Of a stretch of 64,000 nucleotides of DNA, positions 22,901 to 35,600 are shown piece after piece. The notes beneath the pieces are model-generated. The model had not been told where the DNA came from. It saw only the letters and a program-made list of their open reading frames with translations, and made no database searches. The stretch is from Hevea brasiliensis. Taxonomy: Eukaryota; Streptophyta; Magnoliopsida; Malpighiales; Euphorbiaceae. Location of the stretch: assembly GCF_030052815.1 (NCBI RefSeq), contig NC_079495.1, positions 116,972,194-117,036,193 on the forward strand, in the 5' to 3' direction. Both the position numbers and the translations under genes were made by a program. The first letter of the stretch is position 1; every line of letters begins with the position of its first letter.

Positions 22901-23720
22901 ACTTCTCGAATCAAACCTGCATCAAATAATTTCTTCACTTCACTTTCGATTTCCTGTTGATGTTCTGGTGTGAAACATCTCTCCTTTTGTTGGACTGATT
23001 TTACTTTTGGGTTGACACTCAGCTTGTGAGTACTCATTGTTGGGTCTAATCCCTTTATATCTTTTGCCTTTAAGCAAATGTTGTAATTTTATCTTTTAAT
23101 GTACAGATTACTGCTTCTCTATTCGGCCCACTGAGTGTAGTTCTAAGGTAAACTTTCTTCCCTTCTTCTAATTCTTCCTCTGTTACTTGGTCGACCAATT
23201 CAGGTGAAATTTGACTTTTTGGTTTTTAGTAGCTTGATCGGTAGGGTTACTTTCATGACCACCTTTGTTAATTTCCTGTATCCTTCTTGTGTTAATTTTT
23301 GGCTCCTTTAAACTATTATTATCCCTCCAGGAGCATGCAACTTCATACATAACCATTGCATGCTGATCACTATGCCGTTGTCATTTAAAATAGGCTAGCT
23401 GTGGATAATGTTGTATGATAGGGGAATATTGACCACCATAAACCCTGTGTAAACCCTATTTTGTCCTTCGTCGCCCAAGACCACTGCCAAGTTAATGGTT
23501 TCAAGAACTAGGACTGTTTTATCTCCTAGGCTGACTAAAGGGCACATGACTTTGGATAAGTTTTCTAACTTATGCTCGAGTTTCTCCAAGACTTCTTTCT
23601 TAGGAGGTTCATCAAGATTCATGTGTCGATTAGCACTTGTCATACTATGTACCTATTCATATGCATAGACAACCAAAGGATCAGAATGTGGTTGTTTTAC
23701 CTCATGGTCATCAAGACCGA
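20000..23720 (-). pseudogene. pol of the Tat element (protease, RT, RNase H, integrase)
   Basis: Reading right to left, a degenerate protease region (about 23700-23395) is followed by RT. The RT has 'FTPEHQQEIESEVKKL' (about 22970), 'CIDYVDLNKA' (22836-22807), 'MSFGLKNARATY' and the catalytic YIDD at 22539-22528. RNase H is visible as 'IYYTSQVLKGSE' (about 22030). Integrase follows, with 'FYQWVIDILEPFP' (about 20855-20820), 'IIIDNRTQFVSNKFRE' bearing a stop (about 20665-20615), an 'EVTNRTI' glutamate region (20550) and a C-terminal 'MVRELVLKRD' block (20200). Many stops and shifts make it dead. The 'DLNKA' and 'YIDDMVIKS' wording is that of the Tat/Athila group, not of chromoviruses. Confidence 0.85.
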
Positions 23721-25354
23721 TGGTGATCATCTCCTAGCTCAATTCATTTTTATCAATTGAGAAGATTGTTCATCCTCCTCTATTGTTCGGTTCGGCTGGC
23801 CTCTTATTGCTTGCCTTACTTGTGTTTGGTCTACCTGCAATTACATTGATTACCCCGATTGGAATCTCATCTTTTAATATGATGATATCCTTGCTTTTGG
23901 AGGTGGACGCTCTTTTTTCATCCTGACTGTCCCTAGTAAATCTCATGAGTTGACCATCTCTAGTTAATCGTTCCATCTCATCTTTAAGCTATCTACATTC
24001 ATAAGTGGTGTGACCATGATCTTCATGGAACCTGTAGAACTTACTCTTGTCTCTCTTCCCTGATGCATCAAAATTAAGCTTCTTTGACCATTTGACCTAT
24101 TCATTATTCTTCTGTATCCACATCAGGACTTTTAATCTTGCTTCATTCAATGTTGTGTAGTTATGGAACCTCTCTGTGCTTCGCTTGGGATTTCTATCTG
24201 AGTTGTATGGCCTCTAATTCGAGTTATAATTTTTCCTATTTTGTCTTTTATCATTATTTTGTTTGGGTTTCCTTTCTTCTCTTAGAGCCTAAAGCTCATT
24301 ATCTAACCCGATTTATTTCTGAGCCCTCTCTATTAGTCTGTAGTAGTCCATTGCCGAGTTTTTTTATTAAAGAGTCTAAGAACTTAACATTCCTCATCCC
24401 CTTTTTCAAAGCTTTACATGTGCTCTCATGGTTTAAATTTTCAATCTCTATTACCTCGTCATTAAACCAAGCAATATACTATTTGCAAGACTCTCCCTTC
24501 TGCTGTTTTATTTTCTAAAGATCCAAAGATAACTTTTTCAATGGGATGCAGAAGATAAATTTATTCTTGAACTCAGTGGCAAGTTGATGAAAATTTTGAA
24601 TCGATCCGGGTTTGGGGCATTGATACCATTTATGGAGTAGCCCAATTAGTGTCATTGGAAATACTCGGCATAGGTGATAATTGTTCACATTTTGTAGCAT
24701 CATTATTATCTGAAAGTTCACCACATGACTTCTTAGGTCTGTTGCTTCAGCATATTTATCTAGCGCAAGTAGTTTAAACTTTAATGGGTACTATTCAGCT
24801 AAGATTGGTTTGGACAATGGGGACTCATCCCTAAGACCAAAATTTTCTTTTTGCACCTATTTCTGCTATCTCTATATTACTTTCACCAATCCCCAATTTA
24901 CTTTTGGCCATGGCGACTCATTAGACTATTCCTTTTGCTCACTTGTTGTGATTTACTTGAAATTTTTTACCGAGTTATTTATCGATCAAATAATTTCCTG
25001 CTTAGTCTCTTTATATTAGGGTGTATATACTTTTCTGAAAGGTGTCCTTATGACCTGTCTAGCTTCTAGGGGAAGTGTCCTTGGGGGAGTACTGGTCCCT
25101 AGGATCAATCCCTTAAGGAAGGTAATTTCAGTTTCTATTTCCTAGATGCATTAGAAAACCTACTCTGGTGTCATGCCTTAAAATGGGCTCTATTGATCTA
25201 TCATGATAGTGTCGTGCGATGGAATTTGATCGCCAATGGGGACAATAAGCGTGTTTAAACTCTGGGTCATTGCCACCGCTAGTGTTTATCCTCCTCATAG
25301 TACGGGGTTGATGAAGATGATGTTTTTGTTGGGAATCCTTACATCTACAGCCAT
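23721..25354 (-). pseudogene. gag of the Tat element
   Basis: A start-like ATG lies at 25354-25352. The capsid-like stretch 'CRVFPMTLIGLLHKWYQ' with 'FHQLATEFKNKF' (about 24665-24550) is a Retrotrans_gag signature. A charged nucleocapsid-like part lies at 23976-23770, without a clear CCHC finger. Gag would package the element RNA. Numerous stops interrupt it. Confidence 0.75.
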
Positions 25355-25483
25355 TGAAATAGCAAAAACCATAAAAAGTAAAAATTAATAGGACTATAGA
25401 TCAAAACTCACTAGTAGCGTAGAAAATGAAAAACAAAGAAAGAATGATCTTAAGTGTGGGTTGTCAGTCGGTGATCTGAGTTT

Positions 25484-25503
25484 CCGACATACTGTGCTAC
25501 TAA
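25484..25503 (-). other. primer-binding site of the Tat element
   Basis: Directly inside the 5' LTR the minus strand reads 'tagcacagtatgtcggaaac', a decayed form of the ggcgcc-gtctgtgggaac type site used by many Tat-lineage elements. The tRNA partner cannot be fixed from this degraded copy. Confidence 0.5.
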
Positions 25504-26010
25504 TGTTATCGTGAGCTTTAAGGGTCCAATTCTAATACCACGTAGACTTACAAAAAGGAAAAGGTGAGGTGGGTGGCTCTCTAACAAGTCACTCCGATGC
25601 TCAAGTCAGAGAACTAGATGTCAAAGAATAAAGAAGTATTGTAATTGGTTTGAGAATGATGAGTATGCACACCTTCCTTCTCATCTTTCTTTAATATTTC
25701 TAGCCTTTCCGTAATTAGAAGTTGCTAGAATTATGGAGGTGATCTCAGATAGACATGCAGAGATTGTCTCCTATAAATATGGCAGTATATCTACTTGATG
25801 TTTCCTTTGTTCGATCATAGTTTCGCTTGGCCTACTAGGCAAGCAAAAGTATTGTCCGATTTGGACCGTGTTCTACTCAGGTCAACTATGTTTAGTTTGG
25901 GTTGAGCGAATCTTTGTTTGTTCTTCTCCTGAGTGTTGACATTTTGATCGCCAGTTTAGATGTATGTTGACATCTTTGATTGCCATGTTGGACTTCTAAA
26001 TGAGTCAAAA
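25504..26010 (-). repeat. 5' LTR of the Tat element
   Basis: The plus strand begins 'tgttatcgtgagctttaagg' and runs to about 'gagtcaaaa' at 26010, about 507 bp. The outer end matches 3152-3208, which fixes the border within a few bases. A TATA-like 'cctataaatatgg' lies at 25771 on the plus strand. The last bases are mutated from the expected CA. Confidence 0.65.
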
Positions 26011-26586
26011 CTAATTATTCTAGAGTCTTCTCTTTCCTTTTCCCTTTTCTTTTTACCTGCACTATCCCAAAAAACTTTCCTTCACCTTTCTTTCTATTAA
26101 TTAAGTTAAAACCACTCGATACTCATAACCCTAATGCTAGTAAGGGAATGGAGAAGCAATGAGATGGTAGGAGACCCAATGGCTCCAAAACTATTAACTC
26201 GTAAGTGTTGGCTCCCTAAAACCCTAAATCTATTAAAGTTTTAAGAAATGGTTTGGGTAAAATAATGCATAAACTTGTAAGATAACAATAAAAAGAATAA
26301 GATGAGGGAAGGGATAACTTTAGGGTTTATTTGGATATTATAGGTGCACAATCGCCAGCGTGCAATGAATAAGCTTAGCTTCTAGAAGATAATAATGTAT
26401 TAAGAATAATTAGATACACTATAAATGAACTTGAGGACTTAAAATCATTGAGTTAAAGAAAGTAATATGGTTAGCGTCTTCGGTTAAAAGTGCAAGATCG
26501 ACGGCCGAAGGGATAATTTCAGCGGCTGATCAATGAAAAAGGCCATGTGAGAAATTCTCGCCAACTTGCATGTTCACTAATTTAGC
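26011..26586. other. intergenic, no feature seen
   Basis: No coding frame, LTR word or repeat was recognised here. Confidence 0.5.
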
Positions 26587-26731
26587 TTATAATTACAAGT
26601 CAAATTTTAGCTTGCATGAGAAATGCAACCCATGAGTTTCTTATAATTACAAACAAGTCAAAATTTAGCTTGCACGAGAAATGAAAACCATGAGTTTCTT
26701 ATAATTACAAACAAGTCAAAATTTAGCTTGC
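26587..26731. repeat. tandem repeat, three copies of ~54-58 bp
   Basis: The block 'ttataattacaaacaagtca' plus 'aaatttagcttgca' recurs at 26587, 26641 and 26699. The first copy lacks four bases. Confidence 0.9.
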
Positions 26732-26883
26732 ATGTTCATTAATTTTACACTTTCTTTTTTTATTTAGAGTGAACATGATAATAATTGTAACGCTCAAAAT
26801 AGTTAACCTAATTAATTTTAATAGCCAAGCCTAAAAATTATGTATAACTCATCATTTCTTTATATCTATAAAGTTTGTCATCC

Positions 26884-26885
<2 letters not shown>

Positions 26886-26927
<42 letters not shown>
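26886..26927. repeat. (AT)n microsatellite
   Basis: About 20 uninterrupted AT units. Confidence 0.97.
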
Positions 26928-26928
<1 letters not shown>

Positions 26929-28441
26929 AGTCATTGAGTTTTTAATTTAGGAAATATAAGATACCTAGTTTTGTGGCTCAAAGGATGCAAGCGTGTAATA
27001 TCTTAGATTTAATGACAAAATCAGAGAAAGAAAGAAACAACTTTATTTGATAAAGCTTTGTTGCATATGCAGAAATGTTCGATTCTCAGCGGATCAAAGA
27101 TAATGGGTTCATTTAAAATAAATTATTTATAAAAAAAAAATTAAAAATTCTCACTCAATCATGTATGAATTTTATTTATTTTAAAATAAACAAATTTTTT
27201 AATTAAAAAGAATTAAATTTTTTTAATTTAAATATAAAAATTAATAAAAAAATAATAAATTAAATTAAATTTTTACAAAATTCTACATTCCAAGCAAGTA
27301 ATTCTCGCAAAGTGCCCACTGCCACTACATTTTATTTTGAATGACTTATTCAGCATTATATTCCAGGGCTATGTCAAATCTTTTCCAAGTGTGTTCAATT
27401 GCCCTACATACACAGAATATTGTATCTTTTTTCAAAGAATATTTTGATGGGGAGATTTTTTTTTTCCTGCTAACTTTATTTTTTTTTTATAACAATTTTA
27501 ATTTAGGTCTAATTATACTAAAGTTTAAACTTTTACGATTTTTGGCGATTTAATTCAGTTGTTTCAATTTGTCACAAAAAAAATAAAATCTTTCAAAGAT
27601 TGAAAAACTTTTATCCATTTTTGAAATCTAATAGGTGGGAAGTGTGCCGCAATCTACTTAGCATGCGAGGAGGGGTAGAGCCAGGAAATTGAATTACTGG
27701 AGTTAAAAGAATTTTGTTTTACTCAATTCAAAAGAAAAAAAAATAATTATATATAGTAATAAACTATTAATTGAGGAAAAAACATAATAATGCAAATTTT
27801 TTATATGTAATATAATAGAGTAAAATTTAAAGAAAATAATTTCATAAAACAATAAATTCTCATTATAATCTTAAATTTACAACTGTGTTTGATGAGTTCA
27901 CATATTTTGGAATTGTTTGGAATTAGGTATTCTACAAAAAGAAGTAATACAGTATTTATATTAATAAGCTCTTGAAGATGTAAATCTATTACCATATAAA
28001 ATAAAACTATTTGATAATTATGTAAATTAGTGGCTTGATAAATTTTTCATTGTGATCTCTCATTTATTTGAAACATATTATTCATATTCAAAATAATTAT
28101 ATATATTGCATTTTTCACAAAAATAAAAAAGAAAAAGAAAACTATTTGATAGAGAATGAAAAAGAAAAAGAAATAGAGATTAAGGAGAGGGAAAAACTGC
28201 GATTCTTGTGAATATGAATATATGGAAGAGATGAAAATGGGCATTGAGAGAACAATTCGGTTTTCTTGGAGTATATATTTTTATTTTCTTATTTTAATTG
28301 ACCTAAATTGAATTTCATATAAATATAGGGAGAAAATCTTTTTAATTTGTCTTTTTGATTTGATAATACTTCAACTCTCATATAATTATTTTTAAAAAAA
28401 TTGGATAAATCATTATTTTTTATTATTAATCAATTTTAGTG

Positions 28442-28445
<4 letters not shown>
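26928..28445. other. AT-rich intergenic DNA
   Basis: Very AT-rich with homopolymer runs. Short open frames here have no recognisable composition or motif. The stretch near 27560-27680 resembles transposon-derived sequence but I cannot place it. Confidence 0.5.

Positions 28446-28511
<66 letters not shown>
28446..28511. repeat. (AT)n microsatellite
   Basis: About 32 AT units, next to the left end of the MULE-like element. Confidence 0.97.
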
Positions 28512-28515
<4 letters not shown>

Positions 28516-28531
28516 AAACTTTTCATCAAGA

Positions 28532-29712
28532 CAGTGATCCATCCATGATGCCGGGTGGTATTTTTATTATAAATATGTGAGTTCCACGTGACACATTAAA
28601 ATTGATTCTTTCTAATAAAAATTTCAGATATCACTTCAATTTTTTTTGGACAATGCCCCTACGTTCTTGTTCTTTCTATCTTTCCTTCTCTTTCTCTTAG
28701 TTTCTTTACTTCCAAACACTTCCGTGAAAATCATTATGGATGATTGCTAAAAGAGACTAAATGACATTGAAAGAAGTATTTATATGAAATTTGATAAATT
28801 TGTGCAATTGTCGAAGGCTTATTTCCAAGATGATCAAAGTACTGCCGAGAAGAGTTATGGAATCTAGGGGGAAGATCAACTAGATTCAGGAACAATCTCA
28901 CAAAAAAATGGTAAATTCCATGTCAAAGAAACAAGAATATTTGAATTGAAATTGGAGAACTACAAGTGTGTTGCTGTGAAAAATGAATGCCCTTCAATCA
29001 ATTTGAAACCCACAGTTCAACCTGGTAATGGTTATTGTTTTTGCCTCTACCCTTGGTGGAAATTCTGGTTTAAAAAGGTTTTAAGTCAGAATGTTCCCTT
29101 AATGATGAGAAATTTTGATGATTTGGGTGTTGTAAAAGTATCAAAATTGCTCTAGCCATGGTTATGTCTTGAGGTGTTTGTGGAAAGGAAAGGGGAAACA
29201 ACAAAGTGAATGGTGAAAGTCTTATAAATAACTCTAAGCCTGATGGGGATTTTTTTGGTTGAAAGAAGTGGGATTTGAGATTTGAAATATGGAGAAGTTT
29301 TAGAACAATGCTATTCACTTTTCTTGGGATGATGCCAGGAGTGGTGCCATGGTGAATTTAAGGGAGATTCAAATGGATCTCAACCTATCTTCAGCCATTG
29401 GACGAGATGTTGGGGTCTATGGGATCGTCGAAAGGAGCTGAAGCATTTAAAGCCGGGCCTTTAGTGGTCTTATGGTCGATAAAGGCAAGGAAGGGAGGAG
29501 GAAGCTCACAGGAAGAAAATGCAGGGAGGAAGAAGAAAGCACATTGGACGAAAAAGACATGGGCATTCCCGGAAAAAAATAAAGGGAAGGGAAATCTAAA
29601 ATTTTTCTTTTAAAAAAAAATTATTTTACAATTTGTGATGTGTATGTGAGCCCACATGTTTATAATAAGAAATGTCATATGGCATGATGAGGCACACTTC
29701 TCCTAGTTCTAA
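28532..29712. mobile_element. MULE-like element with ~130-bp inverted ends (Pack-MULE-like)
   Basis: The left end 'atgccgggtggtatttttat' with 'tataaatatgtgag' and then 'aaaatttcagatatcacttc' is mirrored, with mismatches, on the minus strand at the right end from 29705 down to about 29575 (tattataaacatgtggg, then aaaattttagatttcccttcc). Long inverted ends of this type fit non-autonomous Mutator-like elements. The inside carries a reading frame (28737-29155) but no transposase. I could not find a convincing 9-bp TSD. Confidence 0.6.
28737..29155 (+). pseudogene. unrecognised reading frame inside the MULE-like element
   Basis: A single frame from ATG at 28737 to TAG at 29155 is broken only by TAA at 28749 and TAG at 28866. 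The C-terminal part has a Cys/Trp-rich piece (CFCLYPWWKFWFKK, about 29036-29080). The composition looks like real coding sequence rather than AT-rich noise. I do not recognise the family. Lying between inverted transposon ends, it may be a captured host-gene fragment. Downstream (29398-29613) another open frame rich in Lys and Gly is probably chance. Confidence 0.4.
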
Positions 29713-30094
29713 ATTTTTTTAATATATTTTTTGGAGGATTGTATTTTTTGTGCTAAAATTAAAATAATTAGAATAAATTATCAAAAGTCAGAGAGATTTA
29801 GATTTTTAGTGTGATTAGGTCTTTAATTTATCTGAATTATTAAAATTTAATTTAATTACAAAATATATAAAATAGAGATAAAAATAAGTTAAAATCATAA
29901 TAACTATATAAAAAAAACTATACTAACATATTGGATTGCTACTAAAAAAAATATTCACTGGATTTCAAATTTGCTTCAAAATCAATTAAGTTGTTGGGAA
30001 AAAGACTAAAAAAAAATAGAGGAAATTATCAAAAAAAGTATGTACTTGCAAAAATTTTCAATTATGTCGTCTACTTTAAAAATTACCAATTGAA
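29713..30094. other. AT-rich intergenic DNA
   Basis: Nothing recognised except the start of the inverted-repeat family that follows. Confidence 0.5.
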
Positions 30095-30232
30095 CCTATA
30101 CTTTGATTATTGCACAATTATACTCCACCGTTAACAGTTCCGTTACTTACTTAACAAAAGTGCTACATTAGACACCATCTTATCTCCACGTCAGCCCCTA
30201 TTTAACCCCTAGAATAACCTCTAAAACAATTA
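30095..30232 (+). repeat. left arm of a distant inverted repeat
   Basis: Words such as 'cctatacttt', 'ttgcacaattatac', 'ccaccgttaacagttccgtt' and 'gcccctatttaacccct' reappear on the other strand at 36832-36697. This is a typical end sequence of non-autonomous DNA transposons in plants. Confidence 0.75.
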
Positions 30233-32274
30233 TTAAAGGGGTTAAATAGGGGTATAATTGAATTAGTATTTTAAGAAACAAGCAATAATTCAATGACAAT
30301 AAAATTAATATCATGTTTTTTATGAGATGAGATTTTATTAAAAATGCAAATAAAGGTGAAAGAGGTCCAACCCTTTACACCCAACATATACTAAATTCAA
30401 TTGGTAATAAAAAAAACCCCTTAACAAAAACAAACCAAGATAGCTAAGAGAAACAAAAGCATAAGGTTTAATAAGTCTAAACAAAGAAAATTAATATCAT
30501 GTTTAAGCAGATAATTACTTCAACATTGCCAATTGCTCCTACTTCTTCTAGTGTCTCTCGCCTTGTTGTTTTTTCCATGGTTTCATCTTCTTCCTTCCTC
30601 TCTGCAAATTAAAACATTCTAAAGTTCAATTAGGGAATGATAATTAAACATAAAAATGTCTTTATAGCCATTAAAAGAAACTAGTGCAAATAGTACCTTA
30701 AGGAATAACATTCCTTGACCACTCTGCGAACTGATAACAAGAACTTTCATATCTTCATTGCAAGGTTCATCAATGGAAGATGGTGGATAAGTTTCTTATG
30801 CATGTAAGGAATACACCTATAAAAATTTATGAAAACATTAACAAAAGGAAATCCTAGATGAAATGATTTTCGAACCCTTTCAACAAGAAAATCAAAAGAG
30901 AAAAAAGCCCATATACAAAAACATGTAAAAGAGGAAGAGAAGTGAAAAGCAACCCTACAACTTGGCGACAACCCTTATCATAATGCTATAGATGGCGACC
31001 AGTGCAAGAAACTAAAGAAACCATGTTCTCAAATTGTGCATGAAACAATTTCGAATGGAGTTTATCAAGGAAAGGGAGAAGGAAGGAGTCATGACCCATT
31101 TCCATGGGTTGGGCCAGCACTAGGACTTGAGCCCTAAAGCCCCTGAAACTCTTAGTAAGCCTCATTGTTTCAAAATTCATAATTAGATCTAAATTTAGAG
31201 CCCAACATGCAATATAAAATAAAATATTATAATTAAATTTGGGCCATCTCAGCCCAAATGCCATCATATGTAATCTGTTTAATTATTAAATAATTAATAA
31301 TACAATATATTAATACACTTTAGTGTCACAACGGAGTTCTAAGAGAAAAATAAACAAATAAATAAATAATTAACTAAACAAAGTAAAAATTACTACTAAG
31401 CATTACAACAACATGTGAAGAAAATTGTAGGTTAGACTCTGTAGTAAAGAATGCTCCTCCTGTAATCTAAAAAAATATATTGAATAGGAATGAGCATTTG
31501 ACTCAGAGAGTTCATATATTGATTATAATTATAATTTTATAATTATCTAATTCTAATGCAGTTCTATTAATAAAAATGCATTAAACAAACAAATCACCAA
31601 TCCTTGCAAGAAATGATAAATTGGAACTACACACGCACCCATAATACATATTGGGAGCCAACCACATACCTTAACTCTCTGAAATCCAACATATTCTCTT
31701 AAACCTTTTCTATGAGAGTCAATGAAACATAGCGTCGTACCTACCCTGTAGTGATAAGACTTAGTTGATCTATATAGCTATCGTAGCTACCTCGCCCATC
31801 TATATCCATATCCATAGGAGTTAGCGAATTTCTCATGCCGTACCTACCCCAGGATTCTACATCCATAATACACACATATAAGCTCCAACTTATCCCCAAG
31901 GTAAAACAACACAAAAAATTTATAATGCAACACTTAGGGGATACTCATGATATAATAACTAATTACATATGCGTAAATGAATGCATGAGCATGCCAAAAA
32001 ATATAAATAATATTGAAATTATAAAAATAATCAATATCTAATTCACAAAGCTAACGACCCAATTGTAACTAGTCTGGCTGGAAGAAGAAAACGGTTGGCC
32101 CCAATCATCTATATAAACACATTGATCTTTATTAATTGGCTGACATAATTAACTAATTAATTTGATCTACAAAAGCAACAATAAATCCTAAGGCCTTGCC
32201 AAAATTTCAGTAGAGTCTCTCCTATAACTGGACCTAACACTCTACACAAAAACTCAATAAAACGTAACACACAG
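30233..32274. other. gene-poor stretch between inverted repeat and chromovirus remnant
   Basis: From 30300 to 31270 nothing is recognised. The minus strand has GT/AG-like borders around 'ggtactatttgc' (30699) and 'ttgcag' (30604), a possible exon-intron relic. From about 31320 to 32270 words like 'cagtagagtctctcctataa' look like a decayed chromovirus LTR in reverse orientation. Confidence 0.4.
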
Positions 32275-32608
32275 GCCTTGCCTCCAGAGTTGGAGAAGAT
32301 CCATAATGTTTTCTATGTCTCCATGTTAAAGAGGTATAGATCAAACCCATCACACATCTTGCTAGTAGAGGAGATTGAAGTGAATCCATACCTGACTTAT
32401 GATGAAGAGCCCATAGAGATTTTGGCATATGAGGTGAAACAGCTGAAGAATAAGCAAATATCGCTGGTTAAAGTGCTGTGGAACCATCATTCGGGCTAGG
32501 AGGCTACATGGGAACGCGAAGAGGACACGATGAGACAACACCCACAGTTATTCAGAGACTAAGACCAGGTAAATTTCGGAATGAAATTTCTTTTAAGGAG
32601 GGGTGAAT
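32275..32608 (+). pseudogene. chromovirus pol, C-terminal end of integrase with chromodomain-like part
   Basis: The frame reads LPPELEKIHNVFYVSMLKR, then 'DEEPIEILAYEVKQLKNKQ', 'ISLVKVLW' and, past a stop, 'EATWEREE' and 'QHPQLF'. This is the C-terminal GPF/Y-chromodomain-like tail typical of plant chromoviruses (Tekay/Del type). Everything upstream is missing. A purine run 'ttaaggaggggtgaat' follows, directly before the LTR at 32609. Confidence 0.85.
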
Positions 32609-35600
32609 TGTAGCACCGTCCTACTAAGTAGTTCTGTACATTATACTATTCCGGTGACTAATGTCTATTCGGATAGTTAGAGTGTCTGGAACCATACTTA
32701 AATCACATAAAAAAGCTATAAATTAAACTAATAAAGATCAAATGAGGTTGGATGAAAATAAGAGAAATGAAGCACAAATAGGTTAAATGAGCCTAGGTCC
32801 CGGCGATGAGTGACTTACATGGGAAGCGACTATAAGTTAAGTTGCTACCCTAAATTTGTGTGGGACCCTATGGAGACCTTAATGAAGGAACTACTTAGAA
32901 ACTATTGGGAATTTGAAAATTATAGAAACAAAAAGGGGACAAGCACAAATAAGTAAATCACAACCTAAAGACTCATCGGATAATTATGGAAAAGATACAT
33001 TATAACCCGATGAGGGGCATTTTAGTCAATTCACTCCAAGAGTTGACTTTTAACCAGAATGTCAATTAAATTAAGTGAAATTAACGTATTAAAATATGAA
33101 GAAATTTTAAGGAAAATTCAAGTATAAATGTGTAAAGAAAAGAAAAGAAATGAAAATTTTAAATTTTTAATTACCATTATGACAAAAGCATGACTCAATT
33201 ATGACACCATTAAAATTTAATTAAAATATGTGTTAAATATTTGAAAAATAAGACAAGAAACATTAAATTCAAGTTAATCTCTTCTTCCTCTTCCTTAGAT
33301 TGGCCGGCTCATCTCTGTCTCCCTTCCTCCATTTTTCCTCCATTGTTAAGCTCTTAAACCTTATTTTCTTTCCATCTTTTCCATAGTCCACCATAAGAAA
33401 ACTTGATATTTGATCATGGTTATGAAGATTGGAAGCAAAGGAAAGGGGAAATCTTGAAGAAATTGGAAGACTTGAAATTGTCAATTGAGGTAGGTGATCT
33501 ATCTAGCCTTCTTTCTTCTTCTTTTCTTGAATTTAAGTTCAATTGTGAGGATTTGAGTTAAGAAATTGAAGAAATCATGCATGAAATCTAAGCTAGAAAT
33601 TTCGGCCAGCTTGGTAGGGTTAGGGATTTATGTGTTTTGATTGAATTGAGCATGAATCTAAGCTTGATTGAAGTTGTTTGCATGATTGGAGTAGTAAATT
33701 TGCATGGAATTGCATGAATTGGGAAAATGGGAGATTAGGGTCTTGGAAAATTGGGGGTTTTGTGCCATGAAGTGCAATTGGTGTTTTTAATGTGGAATTA
33801 TGGTCATTTGGTGTGTATTGATTGTGAAATGAAGTTGGTTGGTGAAGGAAATTATTGGGAGTGTAAATGAACCTTAAGTCTAGAATTCTGAACACTTGAG
33901 TCTAGTGTACATAAATGCTCATAAGTTGAGCCACACAACTCCAATTGGTGTGAAACTAATTGGAAATGAAACATAAGACATAGGGCTAAAACTTTCATGA
34001 ATAATGCCTACCCAGAAAATGACCATAAGTTACCCTAATTAAGGCTTGAATCTGGAATTGTAATTCTGGACCTGACAGAAATAGCCAAATGAACAGTACT
34101 TAGTAAATTAGTAATAACTCACTCTAGGAAACTCCAATTTAGATGATTCTTGAACCTATGGAAACCTGAGACATAGAAGAACAATTTACTTGAAGATTAG
34201 AAGCCTAATTAGGAGCTTAACTCAACCAATTTGCTAGACAAAATTGGTCCAGTAAACCTGTCCTGATTTTGGACTAACCTGTAAATCCTGGATAATGAGC
34301 TATCCGACCAGTTTTGGTAAAATTGCCATAACTTGGGCTATAAAATTGCAAACGTAGTAATTCCAAAGCCAAAATTCATGTTTTGACCAGAACCCAGTTC
34401 TTAAGGTAAATTAGAGAAAATGTTAGATTAAGTTAGAAATGCTAAACCTGGAATTCCTGCACCTTAGCCAATTTGCCCTGTGACCTCTGAATGGTTATCA
34501 GGCCATAACTTCCTCTACAAAACTCTAATTGAAGTGATTTAAAATGATTTGGAAACTTAAGACAAAGGCTTAAAGCATTGTTTTAGGGACCTGGTCCAAA
34601 TTCTGAGCTTAAGATGCTTGAAAATGGAATGCAAGTTTAAGGTAAAAATCTGGAAAACATGGAATTGCAGGGTAAGACACTTGGAACAGTGTTTAGTAAA
34701 TTGACCATAGCTTGAGATCTAGAACTCTAAATTGAGTGATTCAAAAAGGAAAATAAAACTAAGACATAGAGGAACAACTTTCATTAAGATCACCTTCCCA
34801 AATTATGAATGGAATTAAGTTGAAATTGGGTTCTAAAGTCAGGTATTGAATCTGCCCTGAACCCAGAATCATTAAATTGCATGGTAACTTAGGAAATTAT
34901 TTGATTAGCTATTAGTAAAGGTTAGAATGAGTATTAAGACCTTACAATTGTGTAATTTCAATAGAAAATGAGCCTTCTAAGAAAGGGAAGGACTAAGCCA
35001 AGAAAAGAGAATTCAAATAAGGTTTATGCACAACTATCTTCTTCCTTTGTTTTTAAATTTGTATTTAAATTGAATGAACTTTATATGAATTATTTATACT
35101 TTTCCCTTGCATTTGAGAACTTTAATTTTGTGAAATGAATTTATGATGATGGAAAGTCGAATGTTGGCTATGAATTTTATTATAGCAAGGGGTGAGCTGG
35201 TTTTGAATGTATATTTGAAGTGTTTGAGAAATTTGTGTGTTGTCAACCCTATAAAGGGAATTTGATGAATAAAATATGATTAATTGATTTGCAATATGAT
35301 TCTTTGAATGAAATTATTTGAATTTGTTTTGAAACCACAATTGGCATGGCAATTTGATTTGTGTCCCTCATCATATGAGGTGAAATTGATATTGTGTTCC
35401 TCCCTCTCTGGCTCACCAGTTGAGGTTGAGTTCGGATGAGTACTCATATTGCTAGCTAGCCACCTCCCTCATTAATTGCGGTTAGTGAGGTTGTAGATTG
35501 CTTTGTCATGGTGTATAATGCAACATTGATCATGAAATTTTGTATCATAGCCTTATTTTGATCGTGAATTGTTGGCAACACCATTGTTTGCGATTGCTTT

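Larger units (their letters stand above)
3152..26010 (-). mobile_element. Tat/Retand-type Ty3-gypsy retrotransposon, decayed, with several later insertions
   Basis: Read on the minus strand the element has a 5' LTR (25504-26010), a PBS next to it, gag, pol in the order protease-RT-RNase H-integrase, a short tandem-repeat array, a gene in antisense orientation and a polypurine tract before the 3' LTR remnant. An antisense gene and tandem repeats downstream of pol are known for Tat-lineage elements such as maize Grande. Later insertions at 4749-13050 and 13918-19205 split the antisense gene and the spacer. Both reading frames are full of stops, so the element is dead. The left LTR is cut by the chromovirus LTR cluster at 1-3151, so the left TSD is not visible. 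Confidence 0.85.

Noticed and set aside
24138..24518. 126-codon open frame on the plus strand
   Set aside because: Reverse strand of Tat gag; amino-acid composition is that of a shadow frame.
30986..31267. 93-codon minus-strand frame
   Set aside because: No motif and no conserved neighbour. It might be transposon debris, but I cannot support a gene.
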